From Sulfidibacterium sp046706345 (lineage in GTDB: Bacteria > Bacteroidota > Bacteroidia > Bacteroidales > F082), in assembly GCA_046706345.1 (NCBI GenBank), contig JBJKPL010000306.1, positions 1 to 23,929 on the forward strand: DNA of 23,929 bases. Direction: 5' to 3'. Below the pieces are notes generated by a model that was not told where the DNA came from, did not search any database, and was given only the letters and a program-made list of their open reading frames with translations. How positions within the stretch are numbered: position 1 is the stretch's first letter; each line of letters opens with the position of its first letter. Positions 1 through 7,690 of this stretch are shown piece after piece. A program made the position numbers and the translations under genes.

Positions 1-321
1 AAGATCCCGGTAAGGATTGTTTTCCGGCAGATCTGCAATCCGCTGATAGCGGCCGGAGAAGCGATCATCCGCTTTTTGAAAGAAATTAAAATCCTCGCTG
101 ATAAAAACACGGATAAAATCACTGTAATTCTCAAGATAATCCACATACACGTTTTGGGGGACCCTTTCCTTCTCCGCCGCCAGGATCTTCTGCGCACTGT
201 GCAGTTTCAGTGCCAGTACATCCTCGTAGGCCTGCTTCACCGTATCGTTTAAAACAACCTGTTGGGCAGGCATTATTTTTACAAGTACGCAGATAAATAT
301 CAGCAAAAGGATTTTCTTCAT
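1..321 (-). CDS. Secreted protein of unknown function, N-terminal part (cut by window edge)
   Basis: An open frame runs on the minus strand from an ATG at 321 to the left edge without a stop, giving 107 residues. It starts MKKILLLIFICVLVKIMPAQ, a typical type I signal peptide with probable cleavage near the AQ pair, so the product is exported. The visible mature part is helical and rich in Glu, Lys and Leu (for example YEDVLALKLHSAQKILAAEK). That resembles the start of Bacteroidota tetratricopeptide-repeat proteins, but no full repeat is visible and the function is not known. An ATG eight bases upstream is out of frame and stops almost at once. The gene is transcribed away from nadK, and no clear TAnnTTTG element was found upstream of it. 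Confidence 0.7.
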   Translation of the reverse strand, partial: MKKILLLIFICVLVKIMPAQQVVLNDTVKQAYEDVLALKLHSAQKILAAEKERVPQNVYVDYLENYSDFIRVFISEDFNFFQKADDRFSGRYQRIADLPENNPYRDL

Positions 322-588
322 AAATTCATTTTTATCAAAACCTTAACCCGTACTTTTTTGTGCTGAAACCGCGATTTTCAAAACGCATAAATTGTCAATT
401 TTTATAAAAAACGGAAAGATTTTTCTTCAAAAAGCAAAAAAAAGTTAAAAAAACCTGGATAATTGTCTTTCAACATCTTGACTCCATATCAGCTAATCCA
501 TTTGTTTATATGGGTTAACGAAACTTAAAAGACCTAAAATTATCGGGTCATTCCCAAACCAGGCTGCTAAATTATTGATTTTTTAAAC
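322..588. other. AT-rich divergent intergenic region
   Basis: About 270 bases separate the leftward secreted-protein gene from the nadK promoter. The region is very AT-rich, with long A runs around 410-460. I see no ORF, tRNA or convincing hairpin. A short CCAT...ATGG inverted repeat near 497-512 is too small to interpret. It presumably holds the promoters of both flanking genes. Confidence 0.6.
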
Positions 589-596
589 TACATTTG
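589..596 (+). promoter_or_regulatory. Bacteroidota -7 element for nadK
   Basis: TACATTTG matches the TAnnTTTG -7 consensus exactly and lies 23 bases before the nadK start codon. No TTG lies at the usual -33 distance, so only half of the promoter is supported. Confidence 0.5.
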
Positions 597-619
597 CCTG
601 CAAACAATGCCCGTTTTCC

Positions 620-1495
620 ATGAAGATTGTAGTCTTTGGCAAGCAGCTTGAAGAAGCACACATCCCTTACCTGAAACAGTTGTTTGATGAGTTGCATCAT
701 CGAAAGGCTGAGGTTTTTGTGTTTCAGCCCTACTTTGAAAAGCTTGAGAAGAAGATCGGATTCACCTCCAAACCGCAGGTTTTCAACACCAGCGAAGACA
801 TCAGGGGTTTGGATTTTTTATTTTCCATCGGGGGCGACGGGACTCTGCTGGATGCCGTGCCCTATGTGCGCGACTCCAACGCGCCGATCCTGGGCATCAA
901 TCTGGGACGGCTGGGCTTTTTGTCCTCCATTTCAAAATTCGAAATGCGGCAAGCCATCCATCACTTTTACGAAAAAGATTTTACCCTCGACCAGCGTGCG
1001 CTGCTGCAGCTGAAGAAACCCGATCATCTGGTCGGGGATTTGAATTTCGCCCTGAATGACGCCACCGTTTACCGGAACAACAAAACTTCCCTGGTGGCTG
1101 TTCACGTGTATGTGGACGATCTGTTTTTGAACACGTATTGGGGTGACGGGCTGATCATTTCGACCCCCACGGGTTCCACGGCTTACTCGCTGAGTGTCGG
1201 CGGACCCATCATTACTCCGGGTTCGGAAAACTTTGTCATTGCCCCCATTGCATCGCACAATTTAACGGTCCGACCCATCGTTATCTCAGACAAAAGTACC
1301 ATCAAATTAAAGATCGAAGGAAGGGAAAATACCTATTTGATGACCATGGATTCGCGGCTGGCAACCATTAAAAAAACCGAAGAAATTATCCTTCGCAGAA
1401 GTGATTTTAAAATTAATCTGGTCCGTATGCCGGGGCATAACTTTTTTTCCACCATCAGGGAGAAACTGTTCTGGGGGGTAGACATCCGAAATTAG
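620..1495 (+). CDS. nadK: NAD kinase
   Basis: A 291-residue cytoplasmic enzyme that phosphorylates NAD to NADP using ATP or polyphosphate. The family signature GGDGTLLDAV is at residues 71-80. The second conserved block, DGLIISTPTGSTAYSLSVGG, is at 176-195, followed by the C-terminal APIASHNLTVRPIV segment at 208-221. Residues 146-147 of the usual LNE motif read ND, a mild variation. Length is normal for bacterial NadK. The ATG at 620 directly opens the conserved MKIVVFGK beta strand, which supports this start; another ATG at 606 is out of frame. It is the first gene of a rightward block continuing into porG-uppS-bamA, 62 bases before the chosen porG start. Confidence 0.96.
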   Translation: MKIVVFGKQLEEAHIPYLKQLFDELHHRKAEVFVFQPYFEKLEKKIGFTSKPQVFNTSEDIRGLDFLFSIGGDGTLLDAVPYVRDSNAPILGINLGRLGFLSSISKFEMRQAIHHFYEKDFTLDQRALLQLKKPDHLVGDLNFALNDATVYRNNKTSLVAVHVYVDDLFLNTYWGDGLIISTPTGSTAYSLSVGGPIITPGSENFVIAPIASHNLTVRPIVISDKSTIKLKIEGRENTYLMTMDSRLATIKKTEEIILRRSDFKINLVRMPGHNFFSTIREKLFWGVDIRN

Positions 1496-1519
1496 AAGTC
1501 AGAATTGTTAAAAAAATGA

Positions 1520-1527
1520 TAAATTTG
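1520..1527 (+). promoter_or_regulatory. Possible -7 element upstream of porG
   Basis: TAAATTTG fits TAnnTTTG and lies 30 bases before the ATG at 1558. It overlaps codons following an alternative ATG at 1516. If it is used, transcription would begin near 1531 and translation would have to start at 1558, which is also where the signal peptide begins. No good -33 TTG at standard spacing. Confidence 0.35.
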
Positions 1528-1557
1528 CCGCTCAAAATCAGGGACAAGTGCAGGTCT

Positions 1558-2271
1558 ATGAAAGGTGTTTGCAGGAAGCCGTATTTTTTCATTGCAGTGA
1601 TCTTGCTTGCATGGATGGCCTTTCCGTTGGAATTACGGGCCCAGCAATCTGTGGAAGCCGGGATTATGGGCGGATTGGCCTACTACAATGGAGATGTCAA
1701 TCCGGCCAGGCCTTTTGTAAACCCGCAGGCGACTTTTGGTTTGTTGGCAAGGTATAACATTGACAACCGCTGGACGGTGAAAGGTTCCGCTTCGTTTGGA
1801 ACGGTTACCGGTTCAGGAACGGTGGCTTTACAGGACAACACCGGCATGACGCAGGTTCATTTTACGACCCATGTCGAAGAGCTGGCACTTACCGGTGAAT
1901 TTAACTTCTGGAAGTACGAAACCGGAAGCAGTTTCGCACGGATCTCGCCCTATATTATGGGGGGAGTCGCGCTGTTTCATTACAGCGGCACAGGAGTCGG
2001 CAACCAGGATGCCATCGGGACAACCAAAAGTTTTGGCGGGATCAGCCCGGCGTTGATCTTTGGTTTTGGAATGAAATACAGCCTTACCAAAAAAATTGGC
2101 CTGGCGCTGGAATGGGGTATGCGGAAAACACTTACCGACAATTTGGATCAGGTAAGTTATTCCTATGCCACCAATCTGAACAATAACGACTGGTACAATT
2201 TTACGGTGGCCAGCATCACATACAAAATCGATTTGACACACGGTATGAGTTGCAAAAATTTAAAGTGGTAA
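1558..2271 (+). CDS. porG: PorG-like outer-membrane beta-barrel protein (DUF6089 type)
   Basis: I chose the ATG at 1558, because MKGVCRKPYFFIAVILLAWM then begins a standard signal peptide ending near LRA-QQ, giving 237 residues. An in-frame ATG at 1516 would add 14 residues ahead of it. The mature protein has alternating amphipathic strands, the GGLAYYNGDVNP segment typical of this family just after cleavage, and a late DWYNFTVASITYKI strand. It ends with a short Cys-containing tail (SCKNLKW). From established knowledge, the Porphyromonas gingivalis homologue PorG is an outer-membrane part of the type IX secretion system associated with PorK/PorN, and sits in the same porG-uppS-bamA-ompH-ompH order. 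Assignment rests on this order plus family look. A generic OmpA/OmpX-like barrel is the alternative. The uppS ATG follows the stop by 5 bases. Confidence 0.72.
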   Translation: MKGVCRKPYFFIAVILLAWMAFPLELRAQQSVEAGIMGGLAYYNGDVNPARPFVNPQATFGLLARYNIDNRWTVKGSASFGTVTGSGTVALQDNTGMTQVHFTTHVEELALTGEFNFWKYETGSSFARISPYIMGGVALFHYSGTGVGNQDAIGTTKSFGGISPALIFGFGMKYSLTKKIGLALEWGMRKTLTDNLDQVSYSYATNLNNNDWYNFTVASITYKIDLTHGMSCKNLKW

Positions 2272-2276
2272 ACAGC

Positions 2277-3038
2277 ATGGGGTATCTGGATCGCATCAAT
2301 AAGGAGAAACTGCCGAAACACGTGGCCATTGTCATGGATGGAAACGGAAGGTGGGCCCATCAGCATGGGAAAGACCGCGTATTCGGACATCACAAGGGGG
2401 TGGATGCCGTTCGAAAGATCATGGAAGCCGCCGCCGAGCTCGGTATCAAGTATCTGACTTTGTATACCTTCTCCACCGAGAACTGGAACCGCCCCAAAGA
2501 AGAAGTCGACGCCCTGATGGAATTGTTTTTGGAAACCATCGAAAAAGAAATCCCGACACTGAACAGCAACAACATACGGCTTTTTGCCATCGGCGACATC
2601 GACAGCCTGCCGAAGAAAAACCGCGAGAAACTGCTGAGCACCATCCAACAAACCAGCCACAATGACAAGATGACCCTTACCCTGGCCATTAGTTACAGCG
2701 GCCGTTGGGAGATCGTTCATGCAGTGAAAAAGATCTGTGAAGACTACAAACAGGGGAAAATTCAATCGGAAAACCTGAATGATACCTTGTTTTCAGGTTA
2801 TCTGAGTACCGCAAGCATGCCGGAACCCGAACTGATCATCCGAACCAGTGGTGAGCAGCGCATCAGCAACTTCCTACTTTGGCAGATTGCTTATTCGGAG
2901 TTGTACTTTTCCCAAAAATACTGGCCTGCCTTTACAGCAAATGATTTTTACAAAGCCATCCTGGAATACCAAAACAGGGAAAGAAGATTTGGTTTAACAA
3001 GTGAGCAATTAAAATTTGAAGAACGGAATGAAGATTAG
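2277..3038 (+). CDS. uppS: Isoprenyl transferase, undecaprenyl diphosphate synthase
   Basis: A 253-residue cis-prenyltransferase that condenses farnesyl diphosphate with isopentenyl diphosphates to make the C55 carrier for peptidoglycan, O-antigen and other wall polymers. The catalytic block HVAIVMDGNGRWA is at residues 15-27, with Asp21 as the essential pyrophosphate/Mg residue. TFSTENWNRP is at 64-73. The C-terminal substrate-binding block RTSGEQRISNFLLWQIAYSE spans 189-208. The ATG at 2277 is preferred because MGYLDRINKEKLPKHVA is the usual family beginning. Starting at an in-frame TTG at 2250 would only overlap porG. Its 3' end overlaps the bamA start by 11 bases, indicating translational coupling within an envelope-biogenesis operon. 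Confidence 0.96.
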   Translation: MGYLDRINKEKLPKHVAIVMDGNGRWAHQHGKDRVFGHHKGVDAVRKIMEAAAELGIKYLTLYTFSTENWNRPKEEVDALMELFLETIEKEIPTLNSNNIRLFAIGDIDSLPKKNREKLLSTIQQTSHNDKMTLTLAISYSGRWEIVHAVKKICEDYKQGKIQSENLNDTLFSGYLSTASMPEPELIIRTSGEQRISNFLLWQIAYSELYFSQKYWPAFTANDFYKAILEYQNRERRFGLTSEQLKFEERNED

Positions 3039-5694
3039 CACAAAGAGCCGGTTTTGGCTTTTACTTTTTATTGGTACGCTCCTAGCAATTCCCCATGTGA
3101 AAGCCCAGGTGACATCGAATAGATTACAATCATTGAATCTGGATTATGCCAATCCTCAGACTTTCATCCTGGGAGGAGTTACGGTTTCGGGGAACAGCTA
3201 TATCGACAAATCGGTGGTCATCATGCTTTCGGACCTGGAAGTGGGCCAATCCATCAAAGTGCCAGGTGACGCAGTGACGGATGCTATCCGGAAATTGTGG
3301 AAGCAAGGGCTTTTTGACGACATCCGTATTTCCGCCACCAAAGTGGTGAGCGATACCATTTATCTGAACATTTATCTGGATGAAAAACCCCGGCTTGCCG
3401 CTTATTCCTTTTCAGGGATCCGAAAATCAGCACAGTCGGAAATCAAGGATAAGATCAACCTAACCAAGGGTGATGTGGTGACCAACCACCTGCTGACACG
3501 CACAGCCCGCATCATTAAGGATTATTATCGGGGCAAAGGCTTTCTCAACACCGAGGTGAACATCACCGAAAGTAAAGCCGGCTCGCGAACCGGCAACAGT
3601 CACCTGGTCAACCTGAACATCCACATCAAGAAAAATACACGGGTCAAGATTGCGTTTATTCACGTATACGGCAACAAGGCTTTCTCAGCCGAGAGAGTGA
3701 AGAAGGCCATGAAGAACACCAAAGAAATGGGACGGTTAAGGCCGCTCAAACCCCTGGGCCCCCTGGTGGTGGATGCCACGGGTGACCTTTTCACGCTACA
3801 CTTCCGCAAGCTCAGCGACGACATCCTGAATTATTTTCTGAAAAACTACAACCCCCGGGTCTTTAAGGCTTCCAAATTTGTGGAGTCGAAATTCAACGAC
3901 GACCTGGCCAGCATTGTGACCAGTTATAACAAGGAAGGTTACCGCGACGCGCAGGTAGTGCGGGATTCGGTTTTCAAGACTGCTCACAACCGGCTGGGCA
4001 TCAACCTGTACGTTTATGAAGGTCCGAAATATTACTATCGGAAAATTACCTGGGTGGGGAATACCGTTTACCCGTCCAAGTTCCTGAGCGAAGTCCTGGG
4101 GATCAAACCCGGCGATGTGTATAACAAAAAACTGCTGGAAACCAACCTGGACTATAACGAAAAAGGGTACGACGTCAGCAGCCTTTACATGAATAACGGG
4201 TATTTGTTCTTTAACGCAACGCCGGTAGAGACCTATGTCGGTAACGACTCCATCGATCTGGAAATCCGGATCCATGAAGGCAAACAGGCCAGGATCAATA
4301 AAGTTACCATCACCGGGAATACGAAAACCAATGACCATGTGGCCATTCGTGAGATCAGAACATTACCGGGGCAGCTGTTCAACCGCGAGCTGGTCATCCG
4401 TTCGGTACGTGAGCTTGCCAACCTGAAATATTTCGATGCCCAGAGCATCAAACCGGATATCAAACCGAATCCTGAAAACGGAACGGTGGATATTAATTAT
4501 AAAGTCCAGGAAACTTCTGCCGACCAGATCGAGCTTTCGGGAGGCTGGGGTTATGGCAGCATCATTGGCACCATTGGCCTGAGCTTCAACAACTTTTCCC
4601 TGCGGAACTTCTTCCATGGGGACGCCTGGCGGCCGATTCCGTCCGGCGACGGGCAAAAGCTGTCCCTGCACTTCCAGACCTATGGGGCCGGTTACATGAA
4701 CTGGAACATCGCCTTTACCGAACCCTGGCTTGGCGGCAGAAAACCCAATGCCCTGACTGTGTCATATTTCCATTCCATTTTTGCCACCAACACCGTGGAT
4801 CCCACCACCTATGCCACCATTCCCAGCCGCTTCGCCACCGATGGTTTCTCTATCGGTCTCGGAAAACGGCTTTCCTGGCCTGATGACTACTTTACCCTGG
4901 AACAATCCGTCAATGTCCAGCTGTATAATTTGAAAAATTATGCCAGCGTCTTCAACATCGGCAACGGAAACGGCCATTACAATAACATTGCTTACAACAT
5001 TGTTTTGGGACGTAACTCCATTGACCAGCCCATTTTCCCGCAAAACGGGTCACAGTTGTCTTTCTCACTTTCGTTGACACCACCCTATTCGATGTTCTCC
5101 AAAAACAAGGACTTTGCGAATATGACGGATGAACAGAAGTACAAATGGATTGAATATTACAAATGGAAATTCAAGGGCGACTGGTACCTACCCCTGGTCA
5201 ATAAGCTGATCCTGCATCCCGAGATCCGGTTCGGATTCCTGGGGGCCTACAACAGCAATCTGGGCGTCACACCTTTCGAACGCTTTTATTTGGGAGGTAG
5301 CGGATTATCCGGATACTACAATTACGACGGCCGCGAGATCATCGCCATGCGAGGATATTCCGATCAGTCCATCACCCCCCAGTATTACAGCAATCAAAAC
5401 ATTGGAGGAACCATCTTTGCCCGGTATACCCTGGAGCTGCGTTATCCGGTCTCCCTGGCGCCGACCTCCACGATTTATGTGCAGGCCTTCTTTGAAGCCG
5501 GAAACGACTGGTTGGGGACTACCAATTTCGATCCTTTCAACGTGAAGCGAGCCGCCGGTATCGGCGCCCGGATCTACCTGCCCATGTTCGGCATGCTTGG
5601 AATCGACTGGGGTTACGGGTTTGACCCGATCCCGGGATTGCCTTCGGCCAACAAGAGCCAGTTCAGTTTCTCCATGAACAATTCACTGGATTAA
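3028..5694 (+). CDS. bamA: Outer membrane protein assembly factor BamA (Omp85)
   Basis: 888 residues from the ATG at 3028. A signal peptide (hydrophobic LLLFIGTLLAI, cleavage after VKA near residue 26) precedes several POTRA domains between about residues 45 and 495, seen as repeated units beginning with patterns such as ILGGVTVSGN and ARINKVTITGN. From about residue 500 (IELSGGWGYGS) the sequence becomes a 16-strand Omp85 barrel. The barrel includes the loop-6 (V/M)RGY motif, here M774-R775-G776-Y777. BamA inserts beta-barrel proteins into the outer membrane. Length is normal for Bacteroidota BamA. The C-terminus, FSFSMNNSLD, lacks a terminal aromatic residue. The start overlaps the end of uppS, and the two downstream Skp/OmpH genes supply its chaperones. 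A strong terminator follows. Confidence 0.95.
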   Translation: MKISTKSRFWLLLFIGTLLAIPHVKAQVTSNRLQSLNLDYANPQTFILGGVTVSGNSYIDKSVVIMLSDLEVGQSIKVPGDAVTDAIRKLWKQGLFDDIRISATKVVSDTIYLNIYLDEKPRLAAYSFSGIRKSAQSEIKDKINLTKGDVVTNHLLTRTARIIKDYYRGKGFLNTEVNITESKAGSRTGNSHLVNLNIHIKKNTRVKIAFIHVYGNKAFSAERVKKAMKNTKEMGRLRPLKPLGPLVVDATGDLFTLHFRKLSDDILNYFLKNYNPRVFKASKFVESKFNDDLASIVTSYNKEGYRDAQVVRDSVFKTAHNRLGINLYVYEGPKYYYRKITWVGNTVYPSKFLSEVLGIKPGDVYNKKLLETNLDYNEKGYDVSSLYMNNGYLFFNATPVETYVGNDSIDLEIRIHEGKQARINKVTITGNTKTNDHVAIREIRTLPGQLFNRELVIRSVRELANLKYFDAQSIKPDIKPNPENGTVDINYKVQETSADQIELSGGWGYGSIIGTIGLSFNNFSLRNFFHGDAWRPIPSGDGQKLSLHFQTYGAGYMNWNIAFTEPWLGGRKPNALTVSYFHSIFATNTVDPTTYATIPSRFATDGFSIGLGKRLSWPDDYFTLEQSVNVQLYNLKNYASVFNIGNGNGHYNNIAYNIVLGRNSIDQPIFPQNGSQLSFSLSLTPPYSMFSKNKDFANMTDEQKYKWIEYYKWKFKGDWYLPLVNKLILHPEIRFGFLGAYNSNLGVTPFERFYLGGSGLSGYYNYDGREIIAMRGYSDQSITPQYYSNQNIGGTIFARYTLELRYPVSLAPTSTIYVQAFFEAGNDWLGTTNFDPFNVKRAAGIGARIYLPMFGMLGIDWGYGFDPIPGLPSANKSQFSFSMNNSLD

Positions 5695-5719
5695 CGACAC
5701 AAAACAGAATAAAATCAGG

Positions 5720-5754
5720 AGCCTTGCCGTTATCGTACGGCAGGGCTTTTTTTA
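5720..5754 (+). terminator. Rho-independent terminator after bamA
   Basis: An 11-base-pair stem with one G-U pair joins AGCCTTGCCGT (5720-5730) and ACGGCAGGGCT (5737-5747) around a 6-base loop, followed directly by a run of T. It ends the nadK-porG-uppS-bamA block. Confidence 0.9.
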
Positions 5755-5756
5755 TT

Positions 5757-5786
5757 TTTGAATCTGACTTGCTTGTCGTATTTTTG
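5757..5786 (+). promoter_or_regulatory. Bacteroidota promoter for the first ompH gene
   Basis: TTTG at 5757-5760 (-33) and TATTTTTG at 5779-5786 (-7) are separated by 18 bases, close to the Bacteroidota consensus spacing. It begins right after the bamA terminator, making the downstream gene an independent unit. It also shows that the ATG at 5827, not any in-frame ATG at or before 5786, is the real start. Confidence 0.65.
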
Positions 5787-5826
5787 TGTGATCCTCTTGT
5801 CAGGAACAATTGATAAATATCATGAC

Positions 5827-6390
5827 ATGAAAAAGATAAACCCCCGAAAACTCCTTTCCCTCCTGCTTCTGCTGGCCCTCACCGGGATGACCTCCCGTGC
5901 CGTGGCCCAAAAGGAAGCCTTCATCGACAGCCAATACATCCTGAACAACATCCCCGAATATCATGATGCGCAGGAGACGCTAAACAACCTATCGGCCAAA
6001 TGGCAGAAAGAAATTTCAGACAAACATGATCTGGTGCAACAAATGATCCAGAAATTCCAGGCTGAATCGATTCTGCTCCCGGCCGATGTCAGAAAAAGCC
6101 GCCAGGCAGAAATCGAAAAAGCTACTCAGGAAGTAACCGCCTTGCAAAAGAAATATTTCGGCCCAGACGGAGAACTGTTTAAAAAACGCCAGCAACTGAT
6201 CGGCCCAATCCAGGAGAAAGTCTATAATGCCATCCAAACCGTGGCCACCCAGGAAAACATCGATTTTGTCTTCGACAAAGCCAGCAGCCCCACCCTGATC
6301 TACGGAAATCCGAAATATGACCTCAGTGACGCCGTTCTGGATGAAGTGGGAAAAGTCATGCAAACCGCTGCTCCAGCCCAACGAAAATAG
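5827..6390 (+). CDS. ompH: OmpH/Skp family periplasmic chaperone, first copy
   Basis: 187 residues from the ATG at 5827. The frame is open from 5758, but that region contains the promoter, and MKKINPRKLLSLLLLLALTG is the true signal peptide, cleaved near AVAQ (residues 25-28). The mature part begins with the family strand EAFIDSQYILNNIPEY. It then forms long charged helices (residues about 45-120, heptad-like Gln/Lys/Glu/Leu) and ends with the returning beta segment NIDFVFDKASSPTLIYGNPK, the Skp architecture. Skp trimers hold unfolded outer-membrane proteins in the periplasm and hand them to BamA, which fits the position. It has its own promoter and a downstream hairpin, so it is probably expressed separately from the second copy. 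Confidence 0.9.
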   Translation: MKKINPRKLLSLLLLLALTGMTSRAVAQKEAFIDSQYILNNIPEYHDAQETLNNLSAKWQKEISDKHDLVQQMIQKFQAESILLPADVRKSRQAEIEKATQEVTALQKKYFGPDGELFKKRQQLIGPIQEKVYNAIQTVATQENIDFVFDKASSPTLIYGNPKYDLSDAVLDEVGKVMQTAAPAQRK

Positions 6391-6474
6391 CAGCAAATGT
6401 CCTCTTTTTATTACCATTTTCCTTGATAAAACCTGATAAAATTCTATAAAAAAGAAAAATAACCTGTATCAAGA

Positions 6475-6512
6475 AAAAAACCTTCTGAAATGTCATACAT
6501 TTAAGGTTTTTT
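6475..6512 (+). terminator. Probable terminator after the first ompH gene
   Basis: AAAAAACCTT (6475-6484) pairs with AAGGTTTTTT (6503-6512), and inside it AAATG (6488-6492) pairs with CATTT (6498-6502), leaving a 3-base bulge and 5-base loop. The T run forms the end of the stem. It is AT-rich, hence less stable than the other terminators here. Confidence 0.6.
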
Positions 6513-6539
6513 ATGATATTTCGCAACTAAAAATTTTTT

Positions 6540-6547
6540 TACATTTG
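6540..6547 (+). promoter_or_regulatory. -7 element for the second ompH gene
   Basis: TACATTTG fits TAnnTTTG exactly, 43 bases before the start codon and after the preceding hairpin. A TTTC at 6518-6521 could serve as a poor -33 element. Confidence 0.5.
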
Positions 6548-6589
6548 TGCTTTGAATTTCGGATAATCTATTAATAAATAATAATTTAA

Positions 6590-7108
6590 ATGAAAACAGT
6601 TAGAAAAGGATTTTTGCTTTTAGCAGTAGCACTTTTATTTTCGGGCGTCGGCTTTGCCCAGGGAACTCTTAAAATCGGCTATATCGACTCAAATAAACTC
6701 ATGAGTGAAATGCCACAAAGTGATTCTGCCCAGGCCCAGGTGAAAAAGTTTGCTCAAAGCATGCAAAGTCAGTTACAATCTATGGGTCAGGAATACAAAA
6801 ACAAAGTACAGACCTATCAGAACAATGTGGGAACCATGTCGGACCTGATCCGTCAAACCAAAGAAAAAGAAATCAGCGACCTGCAACAACGCATTCAGGC
6901 TTTCCAGGCTTCAGCCGATCAGGAAATCCAAAACAAACAACAGGAACTTTTCCAGCCCATCATTAAGAAAGTAAAAGATGCGATCGAAGCGGTAGGAAAA
7001 GAGTACCACTACACCTATATCCTGGATGTTTCTCAGGGAACGGTTCTGTATTACAACAATGCAGATGATGTGATGCCGTTGGTAAAAAAGAAATTAGGTC
7101 TTAAATAA
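6590..7108 (+). CDS. ompH: OmpH/Skp family periplasmic chaperone, second copy
   Basis: 172 residues with a clear signal peptide (MKTVRKGFLLLAVALLFSGV, cleavage near FAQ at 22-24). The mature start TLKIGYIDSNKLMSEMPQSD is the Skp N-terminal strand and turn. A Gln-rich coiled-coil region (roughly residues 45-125, with repeats such as QQRIQAFQASADQEIQNKQQ) follows. The end, YHYTYILDVSQGTVLYYN, closes the small beta body. It is clearly related in design to the preceding gene but diverged in sequence, so the duplication is old. Paired ompH genes after bamA are usual in Bacteroidales. It is transcribed separately and shares a terminator with the convergent carbonic-anhydrase-like gene. Confidence 0.92.
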   Translation: MKTVRKGFLLLAVALLFSGVGFAQGTLKIGYIDSNKLMSEMPQSDSAQAQVKKFAQSMQSQLQSMGQEYKNKVQTYQNNVGTMSDLIRQTKEKEISDLQQRIQAFQASADQEIQNKQQELFQPIIKKVKDAIEAVGKEYHYTYILDVSQGTVLYYNNADDVMPLVKKKLGLK

Positions 7109-7123
7109 AAAGATCTGAAAGAC

Positions 7124-7154
7124 AAAAAGCCGGGCCTTTTGGCCCGGCTTTTTT
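7124..7154. terminator. Bidirectional terminator between ompH and the gamma-carbonic anhydrase-like gene
   Basis: AAAAAGCCGGGCC (7124-7136) and GGCCCGGCTTTTT (7141-7153) form a perfect 13-base-pair stem with a TTTT loop. It has an A run on the left and T run on the right, so it can stop transcription from both sides. Confidence 0.93.
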
Positions 7155-7168
7155 ATTTTGTTCCGGGC

Positions 7169-7684
7169 TTATTCCCGGTACCAGTCCGAATAGAACTTGT
7201 AATTCCCCGCGATACGGTGGATGTCACGTTCCAGGATCTCCTGATCTACTTCTTTGATCTTCTTGGCAGGAATGCCGGCATACACACTGCCTGATTTCAC
7301 CACCGTATTCTTCGCCACCACAGCACCGGCCGCGATCACCGAATTGCGCTCGATCACCGCATCATCCATCACGATGGCTCCCATACCGATCAGAACGTCG
7401 TCATGAATGGTACATCCATGGATGATGGCGCCATGGCCGATGGAAACATTGTTGCCGATGTTTACCGGCGATTTCTGGTAGGTACAGTGCACGATGGCTC
7501 CATCCTGGATGTTGACAAAATCACCAATCCGGATATAATGTACGTCGCCGCGAAGCACCGTATTGAACCAAACACTGCAGCCTTTTCCCATCACCACATC
7601 ACCGATCAGCGTCGCATTTTCGGCAATATAGCAATCGGCACCCCAGCGGGGTTTCACTCCTTTTATTTCTTTAATCAATGCCAT
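7169..7684 (-). CDS. Gamma-class carbonic anhydrase-like hexapeptide-repeat protein
   Basis: A 171-residue left-handed beta-helix protein of the Cam/YrdA/PaaY group. Hexapeptide repeats run from about residue 20 to 125 (for example IGNNVSIGHGAIIHGCTI), followed by a C-terminal helix. The three metal-binding histidines are present: His66 in DGAIVHCTY, and His84 and His89 in IGHGAIIHG. Arg45 and Gln60 also match the active site of archaeal Cam. The acidic proton-shuttle loop of Cam is absent, as in the CamH/YrdA subgroup, so true carbonic anhydrase activity cannot be assumed. It starts 6 bases after the nadB stop and is most likely cotranscribed with it; the functional link is unclear. Confidence 0.88.
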   Translation of the reverse strand: MALIKEIKGVKPRWGADCYIAENATLIGDVVMGKGCSVWFNTVLRGDVHYIRIGDFVNIQDGAIVHCTYQKSPVNIGNNVSIGHGAIIHGCTIHDDVLIGMGAIVMDDAVIERNSVIAAGAVVAKNTVVKSGSVYAGIPAKKIKEVDQEILERDIHRIAGNYKFYSDWYRE

Positions 7685-7690
7685 AAGTAA

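Noticed and set aside
497..512. CCAT...ATGG inverted repeat upstream of nadK
   Set aside because: Four-base arms around eight bases are expected by chance in AT-rich DNA.
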